NCBI RefSeq assembly: GCF_003952005.1
Contig: NZ_QXGJ01000006.1
Span: forward strand, 150,073-214,072
DNA length: 64,000 nt
Origin: Bifidobacterium callimiconis
Lineage (GTDB): Bacteria; Actinomycetota; Actinomycetes; Actinomycetales; Bifidobacteriaceae
Direction of reading: 5' to 3'
Of this stretch, positions 56,289-64,000 are shown in pieces (within the stretch, counting starts at the first letter, position 1; each line of letters starts with the position of its first letter). The notes under the pieces are model-generated. The model was given only the letters and a program-made list of their open reading frames with translations, was not told the origin of the DNA and ran no database searches. The position numbers and the translations under genes are program-made.

Positions 56289-56525
56289 ATGTCCTATATG
56301 GAACTCAAAAAGGTCTCTTCGGAACATCTCGGCTTGGCGATAAAGGCTGTTGTGAAGATGGGGGGCATTACTCAGGTTGAGCTATCGATCATGGCAGGCA
56401 TTCCGCGTAACTCTCTTAATCGCAAGATCAATGGCGGTGTGCTCAACTATCGACGGCGTGATTACCGGCCGGGCTACGCACGCCCGGCCCTGCAGTCCTA
56501 CGCGTACGGGGGAGACAGCTCCTAG
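56289..56525 (+). pseudogene. Cro-like helix-turn-helix fragment fused to lysin sequence
   Basis: ATG 56289 begins MSYMELKKVSSEHLGLAI and continues KAVVKMGGITQVELSIMAG and IPRNSLNRKINGG, a recognisable XRE-type HTH of about 50 residues. After about 56445 the frame turns into GYARPALQSYAYGGDSS, which belongs to a phage endolysin, and stops at TAG 56523-56525. So it is a deletion junction between a Cro-like gene and the lysis module. It may still make a 78-aa DNA-binding peptide. Confidence 0.55.
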
Positions 56526-56750
56526 CTCGTCCGCCGCATGCAGGAGATCCTTAAAACCGAGGGCATCTACTCGGGCAAGATCGACGGGCTCGCCGGGACC
56601 AAGTACATCGACGGTCTGCACTGCTACCTCGGTGTCGCCACCAAACAGATGCAGCCTTGAACCGACTGGTATACGGGACCGGCCGAGCGCTCCAGGTTCG
56701 ACTCAACCAAGGAAAATTCTAGAAGAAGGGAGAGGACCCCCGATAGATGA
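56450..56750 (+). pseudogene. Phage endolysin C-terminal remnant
   Basis: One frame reads ALQSYAYGGDSS, stop TAG, then LVRRMQEILKTEGIYSGKID, GLAGTKYIDGLHCYLGV, ATKQMQP, stop TGA, TDWYTGPAERSRFDSTKE. This is the cell-wall-binding tail of a bifidobacterial prophage lysin, with two in-frame stops. The catalytic part is deleted. Confidence 0.65.
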
Positions 56751-57009
56751 AATCCCGCAGCGCGCGGCCGAACCCACGGCCGGCACCACGTCGAATCCCG
56801 TTCTGTGGGCCAGGGCCGCCGGGCTCCGCGCGGTCAAGACCGCCGCCCAGGCCGCGCTGGCCGTGATCGGCACCGGAGCCGTCGGCATCCTGACCGTCGA
56901 CTGGGCCAACATCGGCAGCGTGGCCGTCATGGCCGCCATCGTCAGCCTGCTCACCAGCATCGCCGGCATCCCCGAGGTCGACAACGGCACCAGCCTGCAA
57001 AAATGCTGA
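56747..57009 (+). pseudogene. Phage holin (r1t/Hol44-like) remnant
   Basis: From about 56760 to the TGA at 57007-57009 the frame reads NPVLWARAAGLRAVKTAAQA, ALAVIGTGAVGILTVDWANI and GSVAVMAAIVSLLTSIAGIPEVDNG, a two-helix holin of the type used by actinobacterial phages. No start codon exists in this frame; the natural ATG at 56747 is in another frame, so an indel lies between. Non-functional as read. Confidence 0.65.
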
Positions 57010-57036
57010 CCAGGTAGCAGCCTGAGTCCTCATCGT

Positions 57037-57066
57037 CCCCCGCTCCGCAGCTTCGCGGATCGGGGG
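57037..57066 (+). terminator. Hairpin after the holin remnant
   Basis: CCCCCGCTCCGC (57037-57048), loop, then GCGGATCGGGGG ending 57066; one mismatch. It marks the right edge of the phage remains. Confidence 0.6.
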
Positions 57067-57116
57067 TATGCTAACCATGGCATGCACCCCCTATAAAATA
57101 GGAGTCACAGCAAAAT

Positions 57117-57138
57117 AGAGTGCACTTAGAGTGTACTT
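57117..57138. repeat. Tandem 11-base direct repeat upstream of the DUF3000 gene
   Basis: AGAGTGCACTT (57117-57127) and AGAGTGTACTT (57128-57138) differ at one base. They lie about 50 bases before the start of the next gene and could be a regulator site. Confidence 0.45.
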
Positions 57139-57173
57139 GGATTTCAATCCCAAGAAACAGTAGGCTCAGGGGC

Positions 57174-57189
57174 TAATGTTGGATATATG
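57174..57189 (+). promoter_or_regulatory. Leaderless-type promoter of the DUF3000 gene
   Basis: TAATGT (57174-57179), seven bases, then the ATG at 57187, with no ribosome site. Confidence 0.45.
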
Positions 57190-57834
57190 GCTGAGATATT
57201 CACGTTCCCCATCGGCCGGTCATCGCAGACCTCCGATGCTCCGCGTGCAGCCTCCATCGAGGACGATCGCGGGATGTCGACGGTACCCCAAAGCGTGTGG
57301 CACGCCGTCGAGTCGGTGCGCGCCATGAGGCAACGTCCCGATATCCGATATTGTGAGATTCCGGTGCCATCGACATTGGCTGATTACGGCATTGGCGTTC
57401 AGCTTGATTTCGGCGTCGGGCCCTCCGTTCTCGCCCATGGCTGGATCATGATTCTGTACGCTCAATGGCCACGAAGCGAATGGGGCTCGCAATGGCGATG
57501 CGTCGCCTATGCTTCGATGCGAATACCAGGCGACGATCACAACAGTCTCACTCCATCGCTGATGTGGGATTGGCTGGAACGCAGCGTCACCGGAGCCCGT
57601 GAGGAAACCCTTGGTGGTACGGTGAGTCTGAATCGGAACACATCCTTTGGCATATTGTCCGACTCGGCGGAGGAACCGCCGCAGTCCGATTGCGAGATTC
57701 GCGTTTCCTGGACTCCCGTTGAGGAGCAGGACGGAGGGCTGAACGCCGGAGACCAAGTGGACGTGTGGGCCAGGTTCCTGAAATCCATGACAGCAAACGA
57801 CGAATTGGAAGAACCGATCAGTGACAGAGAGTAA
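57187..57834 (+). CDS. DUF3000 family protein
   Basis: 215-aa actinobacterial protein of unknown function. Family-like features are VWHAVESVRAMRQRPDI near residue 40, an acidic middle, SLMWDWLERSV near 124 and the C-terminal CEIRVSWTP. It overlaps the start of the RNase D gene by 14 bases; this DUF3000-RNase D pairing is common in actinobacteria and implies coupled expression. No signal peptide or membrane helix. Confidence 0.85.
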   Translation: MAEIFTFPIGRSSQTSDAPRAASIEDDRGMSTVPQSVWHAVESVRAMRQRPDIRYCEIPVPSTLADYGIGVQLDFGVGPSVLAHGWIMILYAQWPRSEWGSQWRCVAYASMRIPGDDHNSLTPSLMWDWLERSVTGAREETLGGTVSLNRNTSFGILSDSAEEPPQSDCEIRVSWTPVEEQDGGLNAGDQVDVWARFLKSMTANDELEEPISDRE

Positions 57835-59107
57835 AGAGCCTCACCTGCTGAAGGAACCCCGCGAAGGGGTGCCTGACGTGATCGATACCCTGAAGGACTT
57901 CGACGCGGCCGTCGAACGTTTCGCCAATGCCGAAGGCCCGGTGGCCGCCGATGCGGAGCGCGCGTCGGGGTTCCGATACGGGCACGACGATTGGCTGGTG
58001 CAGTTCAAGCGCGAGGGCGCAGGCATAGCGCTATTCGATTGCATGGCGCTGAAGGAGGCCGGAGCGGATTGGTCCGACTTCAATGACGCGGTACGTGGCG
58101 AGGACTGGATCATCCATGACTCGCTGCAGGACCTTCCGGGATTCTTCGATCTGGGCATGCGCCCGGATGCGGTCTTCGACACCGAGGTCGCGGCACGCCT
58201 GCTTGGCGATACACGATTCGGCCTCGCCGCCGTCACCGCGAAGTATCTCGGCTTGGTCCTGGCCAAGGAGCATTCCGCGGCGGACTGGTCCTATCGTCCG
58301 CTTCCTCGTGACTGGCGCAATTATGCGGCGCTGGATGTCGAGGTGCTGATCGAGCTGCGCTCCCGTCTGCTTGCCGAACTGAAGGCACAGGGCAAGGAGG
58401 AATGGGCCCGGGAGGAGTTCTCCTATCTTCGACAGGAAGGACTGCAAGCGCGCAAGCCCCATCTGGAACCGTGGCGACGGGTGTCGCACATCACCTCACT
58501 GAGTCATGACCCCCGTGCCCTGGCCGTGGTGCGCAGCCTATGGACGGCGCGCGACGATTGGGCGAGGCGTCTGGACATATCCCCGTCCCTGCTGCTGTCC
58601 GACGCGGCCATGATCGAAGCCGGGCAGCGCAAGCCCCGGAATCTTCGCTCATTCAATGCCATTCGTTCGTTGAACCAGCGCGTGCGCATGCATACCGGTG
58701 GGGAACAGGACAAGATGTTTGAACGGTATGCGCCGCTGCAGCGTCAGGTCAGGCCATCCGTATGGCGTGAAGCGATTCTCGAGGCTCTGGCGCTGCCACA
58801 GTCGGAACTGCCGGTCACCACACCACGTCCCGCTCATGAGGAGGGGAATGCGCCTCGCTCCATGAAGTACTGGCGTGAGCATCATCCGGAACGCTTCGCA
58901 CGACTGCAGGCGGCGAAGGCCGTTCTCGTGCAGATCGGAGAAGACACCAGAACCCCAGTGGAGGTGCTTCTCAAGCCGCAGATTCTCCGCAATCTGTGCT
59001 GGGCGGACCCCGTTCCCGATGACGTTGCCGAGTTCCTTACATCGCAGGGTGCCAGGAATTGGCAGGTTTCGCTCATTGCAGAGTCCGTGAGTAGGGTTAT
59101 GATGTAA
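57821..59107 (+). CDS. rnd: Ribonuclease D (DEDD exonuclease with HRDC domain)
   Basis: 428-aa 3'-5' exoribonuclease involved in tRNA and other RNA trimming. The DEDD-type motifs are VAADAERASGFRY (Exo I), HDSLQDLPGF (Exo II) and NYAALDVEVLIEL (Exo III). An HRDC domain covers about residues 235-310 (VVRSLWTARDDWARRLDIS). The C-terminal 100 residues are less defined. The GTG at 57821 lies inside the end of the DUF3000 gene, about 12 bases after GGAAGAA. Confidence 0.92.
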   Translation: MTESKEPHLLKEPREGVPDVIDTLKDFDAAVERFANAEGPVAADAERASGFRYGHDDWLVQFKREGAGIALFDCMALKEAGADWSDFNDAVRGEDWIIHDSLQDLPGFFDLGMRPDAVFDTEVAARLLGDTRFGLAAVTAKYLGLVLAKEHSAADWSYRPLPRDWRNYAALDVEVLIELRSRLLAELKAQGKEEWAREEFSYLRQEGLQARKPHLEPWRRVSHITSLSHDPRALAVVRSLWTARDDWARRLDISPSLLLSDAAMIEAGQRKPRNLRSFNAIRSLNQRVRMHTGGEQDKMFERYAPLQRQVRPSVWREAILEALALPQSELPVTTPRPAHEEGNAPRSMKYWREHHPERFARLQAAKAVLVQIGEDTRTPVEVLLKPQILRNLCWADPVPDDVAEFLTSQGARNWQVSLIAESVSRVMM

Positions 59108-59158
59108 CGGTTGCCTTGAATGGCTTAACGGAATTTTTTCAACGAATTGGAGCGCAGA

Positions 59159-60544
59159 GTGAAAATCAGCGTGAGGAATCTCGAACCCACCAAGGTTCGT
59201 CTGACCGTGACCGTAGACCCCGAAGAGTTCGAGCCGTATCTCGATGCGGCCCGCAAGGAGATCGCCAAGCAGGTGAACATCCCCGGCTTCCGTAAGGGTC
59301 ATGTCCCCGGCAAGATCATCGATCAGCGCATCGGTTTCGCTTCCGTCGCCGGCGAGGCGATCAACAACGGCATTGGTGAGCTGTACTCCAAGGCCGCCGA
59401 GCAGAAGGAGCTGCGTCCGATGGACCAGCCCAAGCTGGACGTCAAGGAAGTGCCCGCCTCCGCCAAGGACGAGACCCGTCTGAAGTTCACCGCCGAGGTC
59501 GAGGTCCGTCCGAAGTTCGATCTGCCCGAGCTGGATGGCATGCGCATCGAGGTCGCCAAGCCGGCCGTGACCGACGAGGACGTGAACGCCCGTCTGGAGA
59601 ACCTGCGTCAGCGCTTCGGCACCCTGGTCGGCGTCGACCGCCCCGCCACCAAGGGCGACTTCGCCAACATCGACCTCGCCGCTGAAATCGACGGCGAATC
59701 CGTCGACTCCCAGGAAGGCGTGAGCTACGAGCTGGGCTCCGGCACCATGCTTGACGGCCTCGACGAGGCTCTCGACGGTCTGTCCGCCGGCGAGGAGACC
59801 ACCTTCGAAAGCACTCTTGAGGGCGGCGATCACGCCGGCCAGAAGGCTCAGGTCAAGGTCAAGGTCAACTCCGTCAAGGCCGAGGAGCTTCCCGAGCTCA
59901 ACGACGACTTCGCTCAGGAGGCCTCCGAGTTCGACACGCTCGACGAGCTGAAGGCCGACGTGCGCAAGCAGTGCGAGCGCGACGCCGAAGGCCAGCAGGC
60001 CACCGCCGCCCGCGACGCCTTCATCGCCAAGCTGCAGGAGTCCGTCGAGATCCCGGTGCCGAAGGGCATCAAGCAGAATCTCGTCGCCGAGCACCTGAAG
60101 TCCATGACCCCGGATCCGGAATCCGCCACCGATGAGCAGAAGAAGGAAGCCGAGGAGTCCGCCGAGAAGGAGCTGCGCGACCAGATCACCCTCGACGCCC
60201 TTGCCGAGAAGCTCGACGTGCAGGTCTCCCAGTCCGACGTCATGAACTTCCTTGCCTCTATCGCCCAGCAGTACGGCATGGAGCCCAACCGCTTCATCAG
60301 CGCCATCATCCAGAATGGCCAGATCGGTTCCGCCGTGCAGGAAGTCGGCCGCTCCAAGGGCATGCTTGCCGGTATGCGCGCCGTCGTGTTTGTGGATCCG
60401 GAAGGCAACGAACTGGATCTGAGCCAGTTCCTCGGTGAGGACGAGGCCGAAGCCGAAGCTCAGGAAAGCGTGGAGGCCGCCTCCGCCGCTGCCGCCGTGG
60501 CCGACGAGATCGCCTCCGAGGACAAGGCCGAGAACGCCGAGTGA
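59159..60544 (+). CDS. tig: Trigger factor, ribosome-associated chaperone and PPIase
   Basis: 461-aa chaperone. The ribosome-binding domain has the signature GFRKGHVPGKIIDQ (about residues 44-57). The FKBP-like PPIase domain (about 155-240) and helical C-terminal domain follow, then an Ala/Glu-rich acidic tail. GTG at 59159 is 6 bases after GGAG and gives KISVRNLEPTKVRLTV; the TTG at 59147 is less likely. It precedes clpP1-clpP2-clpX, the usual bacterial order. Confidence 0.95.
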   Translation: MKISVRNLEPTKVRLTVTVDPEEFEPYLDAARKEIAKQVNIPGFRKGHVPGKIIDQRIGFASVAGEAINNGIGELYSKAAEQKELRPMDQPKLDVKEVPASAKDETRLKFTAEVEVRPKFDLPELDGMRIEVAKPAVTDEDVNARLENLRQRFGTLVGVDRPATKGDFANIDLAAEIDGESVDSQEGVSYELGSGTMLDGLDEALDGLSAGEETTFESTLEGGDHAGQKAQVKVKVNSVKAEELPELNDDFAQEASEFDTLDELKADVRKQCERDAEGQQATAARDAFIAKLQESVEIPVPKGIKQNLVAEHLKSMTPDPESATDEQKKEAEESAEKELRDQITLDALAEKLDVQVSQSDVMNFLASIAQQYGMEPNRFISAIIQNGQIGSAVQEVGRSKGMLAGMRAVVFVDPEGNELDLSQFLGEDEAEAEAQESVEAASAAAAVADEIASEDKAENAE

Positions 60545-60579
60545 CGCAACTGACGCTTTCATAAGCGACACCGTTAAAG

Positions 60580-60622
60580 AAGGGTCGGAACCGATGATCA
60601 TCATCTCGGTCCCGGCCCTTTT
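60580..60622 (+). terminator. Terminator after tig
   Basis: AAGGGTCGGAACCGATGAT (from 60580) pairs with its near complement ending in CGGCCCTT at 60620, followed by TT; a long stem with a few mismatches. Confidence 0.6.
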
Positions 60623-60660
60623 GCATAGGATATGTTCCCGCGTTTTCCACGACACTCCTA

Positions 60661-60707
60661 CGCAGTGAGCCGAAATCAACTCGTCCGTCGAATTCAGGCG
60701 GTAGTCT
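60661..60707 (+). promoter_or_regulatory. Probable clpP1 promoter region
   Basis: TAGTCT at 60702-60707 is a fair -10, without a good -35. CGCAGTGAGCC at 60661-60671 partly resembles the ClgR-type activator box (CGC-N5-GCG). ClgR is known to activate clp genes in actinobacteria; the match here is imperfect. Confidence 0.3.
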
Positions 60708-60740
60708 GAAAAACATCAGAATCGCAACAAAGGAGACAAG

Positions 60741-61361
60741 GTGAGCAACACGTTTGCGCCTCTGCCCGTCATGGCCGGAGAGGACATGCCTGCGGGGCCC
60801 GTCGATCCGATTTTCAACAGGCTCCTCAAGGACCGCATCATTTGGATGGGCGAGGAAGTCAAGGATGATATGGCCAATCGCATCTGCGCACAGATGCTGA
60901 TGCTCGCGGCCGAGGATCCGAAGAAGGACATCTGGCTGTACATCAATTCTCCGGGTGGCTCCATTACCGCCGGCATGGCCATCTACGACACCATGCAGCT
61001 CATCGAACCGGATGTCGCCACCGTGGCCGTCGGCATGGCCGCCTCAATGGGCCAGTTCCTGCTGTCCAGCGGCACGCCGGGCAAGCGTTTCATCACGTCC
61101 CACGCCCGTGTACTGATGCACCAGCCGTCCGGCGGCGTCGGCGGCACGTCCACTGATGTGCGTATCAGCGCCGAACTCATCATGGACATGAAGAAGACGC
61201 TGTCCGAACTTACCGCGCAGCAGACCGGCCACACGGTGGAGGAAATCTACCGTGACAACGAATACGATCACTGGTTTACCGCGCAGCAGGCGCTGGAGTA
61301 CGGTTTTGTCGACAAGATCGTGACCACGCCGGGCACCATGAGCACACAGAAGGGTGAATGA
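60741..61361 (+). CDS. clpP1: ATP-dependent Clp protease proteolytic subunit 1
   Basis: 206-aa serine protease subunit that, with ClpP2, forms the barrel used by ClpX and ClpC. The catalytic triad is Ser102 (AASMGQFLL), His127 (MHQPSGG) and Asp176 (NEYDHWFTA), with the strand [19 protein letters not shown] before it. The GTG start at 60741 follows AAAGGAG. ClpP2 begins one base after its stop. Confidence 0.95.
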   Translation: MSNTFAPLPVMAGEDMPAGPVDPIFNRLLKDRIIWMGEEVKDDMANRICAQMLMLAAEDPKKDIWLYINSPGGSITAGMAIYDTMQLIEPDVATVAVGMAASMGQFLLSSGTPGKRFITSHARVLMHQPSGGVGGTSTDVRISAELIMDMKKTLSELTAQQTGHTVEEIYRDNEYDHWFTAQQALEYGFVDKIVTTPGTMSTQKGE

Positions 61362-61362
61362 T

Positions 61363-62016
61363 ATGGCATCCGAAGAAGCACAGTACATTGCGCGCGCCCA
61401 GCGCCTTGCGGGCGGCATGCCGCAGGCCCGTTATATTCTTCCGCAGTTCGAGGAGAAGACCCCGTACGGGTTCAAGCGTCAGGATCCCTACACCAAGCTG
61501 TTTGAGGACCGCATCATCTTCATGGGCGTACAGGTCGATGACACCTCCGCCGATGACATCATGGCACAGCTGCTGGTTCTGGAAAGCCAGGATCCGAATC
61601 GTGACGTGATGATGTACATCAATTCCCCCGGTGGATCCATGACGGCCATGACCGCCATCTATGACACCATGCAGTACATCAAGCCCGACGTGCAGACCGT
61701 CTGCCTTGGACAGGCCGCATCCGCCGCCGCTATCCTGCTTGCCGCCGGTACCCACGGCAAGCGCCTTATGCTGCCGAACGCCCGTGTGCTGATCCATCAG
61801 CCGGCCATGGGACAGGACTTCGGCAAGGCGACCGAGATCGAGATTCAGGCACGTGAGATGCTCCGTCTGCGCACCTGGCTCGAGGAGACTCTGGCCAAGC
61901 ATACGGGACAGGACATCGAAAAGATCCGCAAAGATATCGAAGTCGATACGATCCTCACCGCTCCCCAGGCGAAGGAATACGGCATCGTGGACGAGGTCCT
62001 CGAGACCCGTCAGTAG
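61363..62016 (+). CDS. clpP2: ATP-dependent Clp protease proteolytic subunit 2
   Basis: 217-aa second ClpP paralogue. The triad is Ser120 (GQAASAAAILL), His145 (IHQPAMG) and Asp195 (EVDTILTA). Both paralogues keep full triads, so both rings should be active, as in other actinobacterial ClpP1P2. ATG 61363 has AAGGG 9 bases upstream inside the end of clpP1; translational coupling is likely. Confidence 0.95.
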   Translation: MASEEAQYIARAQRLAGGMPQARYILPQFEEKTPYGFKRQDPYTKLFEDRIIFMGVQVDDTSADDIMAQLLVLESQDPNRDVMMYINSPGGSMTAMTAIYDTMQYIKPDVQTVCLGQAASAAAILLAAGTHGKRLMLPNARVLIHQPAMGQDFGKATEIEIQAREMLRLRTWLEETLAKHTGQDIEKIRKDIEVDTILTAPQAKEYGIVDEVLETRQ

Positions 62017-62030
62017 AGCAGTGCCACATC

Positions 62031-62069
62031 AAGAGGCCGAGGCGTCTTCACCGACGTCCCGGCCTCTTT
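62031..62069 (+). terminator. Hairpin between clpP2 and clpX
   Basis: AAGAGGCCG (62031-62039) pairs with CGGCCTCTT (62060-62068) and an inner GTC/GAC pairs too; T-rich end. A partial terminator before clpX. Confidence 0.6.
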
Positions 62070-62104
62070 GCGAACCGGACACGTGACGTTCAAGGGAAGA
62101 TTCC

Positions 62105-63409
62105 ATGGGACGAGTAGTCAGCTACAGCGAAGACACTCCGCGGTGCACATTCTGCGGCAAAAGTGAACATCAGGTGCATAAACTGGTCACCGGTCCCGGA
62201 GTCGCCATCTGCGATGAGTGCATAGAACTCTGCGTCGACATCATTTCCGATGAACGGCGTGACGACGCCGAAATGAATGCGTTGCGTCTCCCATATCCTA
62301 GGCAGATATTCGAATATCTCGATCGGTATGTCGTCGGTCAGGAAGAGACCAAACGTACGCTGGCGGTGGCCGTCTACAATCACTACAAACGCGTGAACAT
62401 GGGACTTCGGGAAAAAGCCGAGGCACTGTCCACTCGACGGGACCGTACGCAGGATCCCTTCGCAGACGTCGAAGTCGCAAAGTCGAACATTCTATTGCTC
62501 GGCCCCACCGGCGTAGGCAAGACCTACCTGGCACAGACGCTGGCACGCGTCATGAACGTGCCGTTCATCATCGCCGATGCCACCACGCTGACCGAGGCGG
62601 GATACGTCGGCGATGATGTGGAAACCATATTGCAGCGGCTTATCCAGGCCGCCGACGGTGATGTGGAACGGGCCAGCAAGGGGATCATCTATATCGATGA
62701 GATCGACAAGATCGCCCGTAAATCGGGGGAAAACACCTCCATCACCCGTGACGTCTCGGGGGAGGGCGTGCAGCAGGCGTTGCTGAAGATCATCGAGGGG
62801 ACCGTGGCCAACGTGCCGATGGAGGGCACCCGCAAGCATAAGGATCTCGAAACGGTGCGCATAGACACCAATGACATCCTGTTCATCTGCGGCGGTGCCT
62901 TCGTCGGGCTCAAGGACATCATCGAGCAGCGTCTCGGCAAGTACGAAAGCGGTTTTAATTCCGCGTGGCGGCAGACACCGGTGCCTGATTCGGAGATTCT
63001 GCATCAGGTCAGCGCGGATGATCTGGCCGATTTCGGACTGTTGCCGGAGTTCATCGGCCGTCTGCCCGTAATCAGTGTGCTGGATGATCTGACCGAACAG
63101 GATCTGGAACAAATTCTTCAATATCCCGCCAATGCGTTGGTCAAGCAATACCAGAAGCTCTTCGCCATCGACGGGGTGAAGCTCTCATTCACCGACAAGG
63201 CCCTGTCCGCCATCGCGCACACCTCGGTATTGCGCGGTACCGGCGCCAGAGGATTGCGGTCGATCATCGAAAAAACGCTGGAGGACATCATGTTCCAGCT
63301 TCCCGAATTGCATGATGTGGACGAAGTGATCGTGGACGAGCGTTCCGTGACGGATCATACGATGCCCCGCATTATCACCCGCGACCACGCGATTCGTCGC
63401 CAAGCCTGA
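62105..63409 (+). CDS. clpX: ATP-dependent Clp protease ATP-binding subunit ClpX
   Basis: 434-aa AAA+ unfoldase that feeds substrates to ClpP. The N-terminal zinc-binding domain has Cys14, Cys17, Cys36 and Cys39. Walker A is GPTGVGKT (about residues 134-141), the pore-1 loop lies in AGYVGDDVE, Walker B in [10 protein letters not shown], and sensor 2 in [10 protein letters not shown]. Length is normal. AGGGAAGA lies just before the ATG at 62105. Confidence 0.96.
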   Translation: MGRVVSYSEDTPRCTFCGKSEHQVHKLVTGPGVAICDECIELCVDIISDERRDDAEMNALRLPYPRQIFEYLDRYVVGQEETKRTLAVAVYNHYKRVNMGLREKAEALSTRRDRTQDPFADVEVAKSNILLLGPTGVGKTYLAQTLARVMNVPFIIADATTLTEAGYVGDDVETILQRLIQAADGDVERASKGIIYIDEIDKIARKSGENTSITRDVSGEGVQQALLKIIEGTVANVPMEGTRKHKDLETVRIDTNDILFICGGAFVGLKDIIEQRLGKYESGFNSAWRQTPVPDSEILHQVSADDLADFGLLPEFIGRLPVISVLDDLTEQDLEQILQYPANALVKQYQKLFAIDGVKLSFTDKALSAIAHTSVLRGTGARGLRSIIEKTLEDIMFQLPELHDVDEVIVDERSVTDHTMPRIITRDHAIRRQA

Positions 63410-63469
63410 GCATCCCCTTTCGGCATCCATTCCCTCACCCCAGCCCAATAATCGATAACGCTCCCGTCT

Positions 63470-63590
63470 TTCGCCTCCCTTCCGAGGGAGGAGCCAGCTG
63501 TGCTGGTTGTGCTGGTTGGTGTGCGTGATTCTCCGGCTCCCCTCCGTGGGAGGGGAGCTGTCCGCCGTATGGCGGGCTGAGGGGAGGGCT
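63470..63590. repeat. Cluster of short palindromes (REP-like element)
   Basis: CCTCCCT-TCCG-AGGGAGG near 63474-63491, then GCTCCCCTCC-GT-GGGAGGGGAGC near 63535-63559, then CCGCC-GTAT-GGCGG near 63562-63576 and AGGGGAGG. The ordered arms look like a dispersed palindromic repeat known in type from bifidobacterial intergenic DNA. Copies elsewhere were not tested. Between 63410 and 63800 I see no gene; the rest is GT-rich non-coding sequence. Confidence 0.5.
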
Positions 63591-63787
63591 GTCGTCCGTG
63601 TGATGGTTCCGGTCCGTGGTGTGGCGGCTGTGTGGTTGTTTTGGTGTGGGTGTGGCTGGTCGCGTGCCGGTTGGTGGTTGGTTGTTGTGCTGTCTGTTGG
63701 TTGTTTTCACCGCTTGTTGTCGCGTTTGCGACACGCCGGTGGATGCTTGTGTTTTCAGTGGTTTTGGGGTTGTTGTGTTGGTTGGGT

Positions 63788-63816
63788 TTGCGTTATCGGG
63801 TGTGGGCGTGTAAGTT
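63788..63816 (+). promoter_or_regulatory. Probable rRNA operon promoter
   Basis: TTGCGT (63788-63793), 17 bases, TAAGTT (63811-63816), predicted start near 63823. It lies just upstream of a sequence typical of actinobacterial 16S rRNA leaders. Confidence 0.55.
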
Positions 63817-64000
63817 ATTCACTCGTTGCCCGGCACGGCGGTGCTTCTTCTTCGGGGGTTGTGCTTCTTGCCTGTGTGGTGGTGGTTTGAGAACTCAAGA
63901 GCGTGTTTTGTACTACTAAGTTTTGATTGCCAGTCCGGCCATGGCTCCTGTTTTTGGAGTGCCTCGAGAGGGGCTGTGATTGTGGTCGGGTTTTTTGGAA
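63817..64000 (+). other. Probable 16S rRNA leader (operon continues past the window)
   Basis: TTTGAGAACTCAAGAGCGTG at about 63887-63906 is the antitermination/leader motif found before 16S genes in many actinobacteria (GAGAACTCAA...GTG). It is followed by a T-rich stretch with local hairpins up to the window end. The mature 16S itself is not reached. Confidence 0.65.

Noticed and set aside
56694..56712. GGTTCGACTC-like T-loop suggesting a tRNA as phage attachment site
   Set aside because: It lies in the endolysin remnant frame (SRFDST) and no acceptor or anticodon stem fits around it.
52130..57186. CRISPR array or restriction system in the accessory region
   Set aside because: No regularly spaced repeats and no methyltransferase, nuclease or Cas motifs were seen.
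63507..63919. Overlapping plus-strand frames of 60-127 codons near the window end
   Set aside because: They are Val/Cys/Trp-rich translations of GT-rich intergenic DNA that overlap the repeat cluster and the rRNA promoter.

Overview
The window is high-GC actinobacterial DNA and almost certainly comes from Bifidobacterium or a very close relative. The indicators are: paired ClpP1/ClpP2 with ClpX behind trigger factor, SepH, DUF4193 and DUF3000 proteins, a separate ParE/ParC topoisomerase IV, a pyruvate formate-lyase fermentation locus, a gluABCD-type operon, and an end reaching into what looks like an actinobacterial rRNA leader. The species cannot be fixed by eye.

Layout. 1-5.2 kb: 5' part of a polyprenyl diphosphate synthase (minus), a DUF4192-like protein, the primary sigma factor and ParE. 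5.2-8.8 kb: a pair of inverted DnaA boxes, an unrecognised 436-aa protein, a ribokinase and a LacI-type regulator. 8.9-18.7 kb: an Lhr-type giant helicase converging on ParC, a phosphodiesterase-type phosphatase and SepH. 18.8-27.8 kb: DUF4193, dUTPase, Rel, a DUF349 protein, HisRS, AspRS and a YbaK-type deacylase. 27.8-31.5 kb: a four-gene glutamate-type ABC importer. 31.5-39.2 kb: a UbiE-like methyltransferase, a secreted 5'-nucleotidase-family phosphatase, PPK2, a Ski2-like helicase and RarA. 39.3-43.2 kb: an MHS-family transporter, an aminotransferase and a D-2-hydroxyacid dehydrogenase. 43.3-46 kb: metQ-metN-metI (minus). 46-52.1 kb: cyclophilin, NAD synthetase, a small SPOR-like protein, then pflB and pflA behind a promoter carrying four TGTGA-N6-TCACA-like boxes.

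52.2-57.1 kb is the accessory part. It holds an ISL3-type insertion remnant that has cut off an unknown gene, a HicA/HicB toxin-antitoxin pair whose toxin is frameshifted, a frameshifted membrane protein, and the remains of a prophage. The prophage part has a DUF4429-like/transmembrane/Ig-like/double-Ltp protein resembling superinfection-exclusion proteins, a divergent XRE/Cro-like pair around a perfect palindrome, an endolysin tail and a holin. From 57.2 kb the chromosome returns to housekeeping genes: DUF3000, RNase D, trigger factor, clpP1-clpP2 and clpX. A palindromic repeat cluster and a probable rRNA promoter and leader close the window.

Recurring themes. Many genes seem to be transcribed as leaderless mRNAs: a TANNNT -10 box lies 6-8 bases before the start codon and no ribosome site is visible. 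Convergent or operon-ending junctions carry long, often perfect hairpins. No tRNA or CRISPR array was seen. All calls rest on reading motifs by eye; no database search was run.
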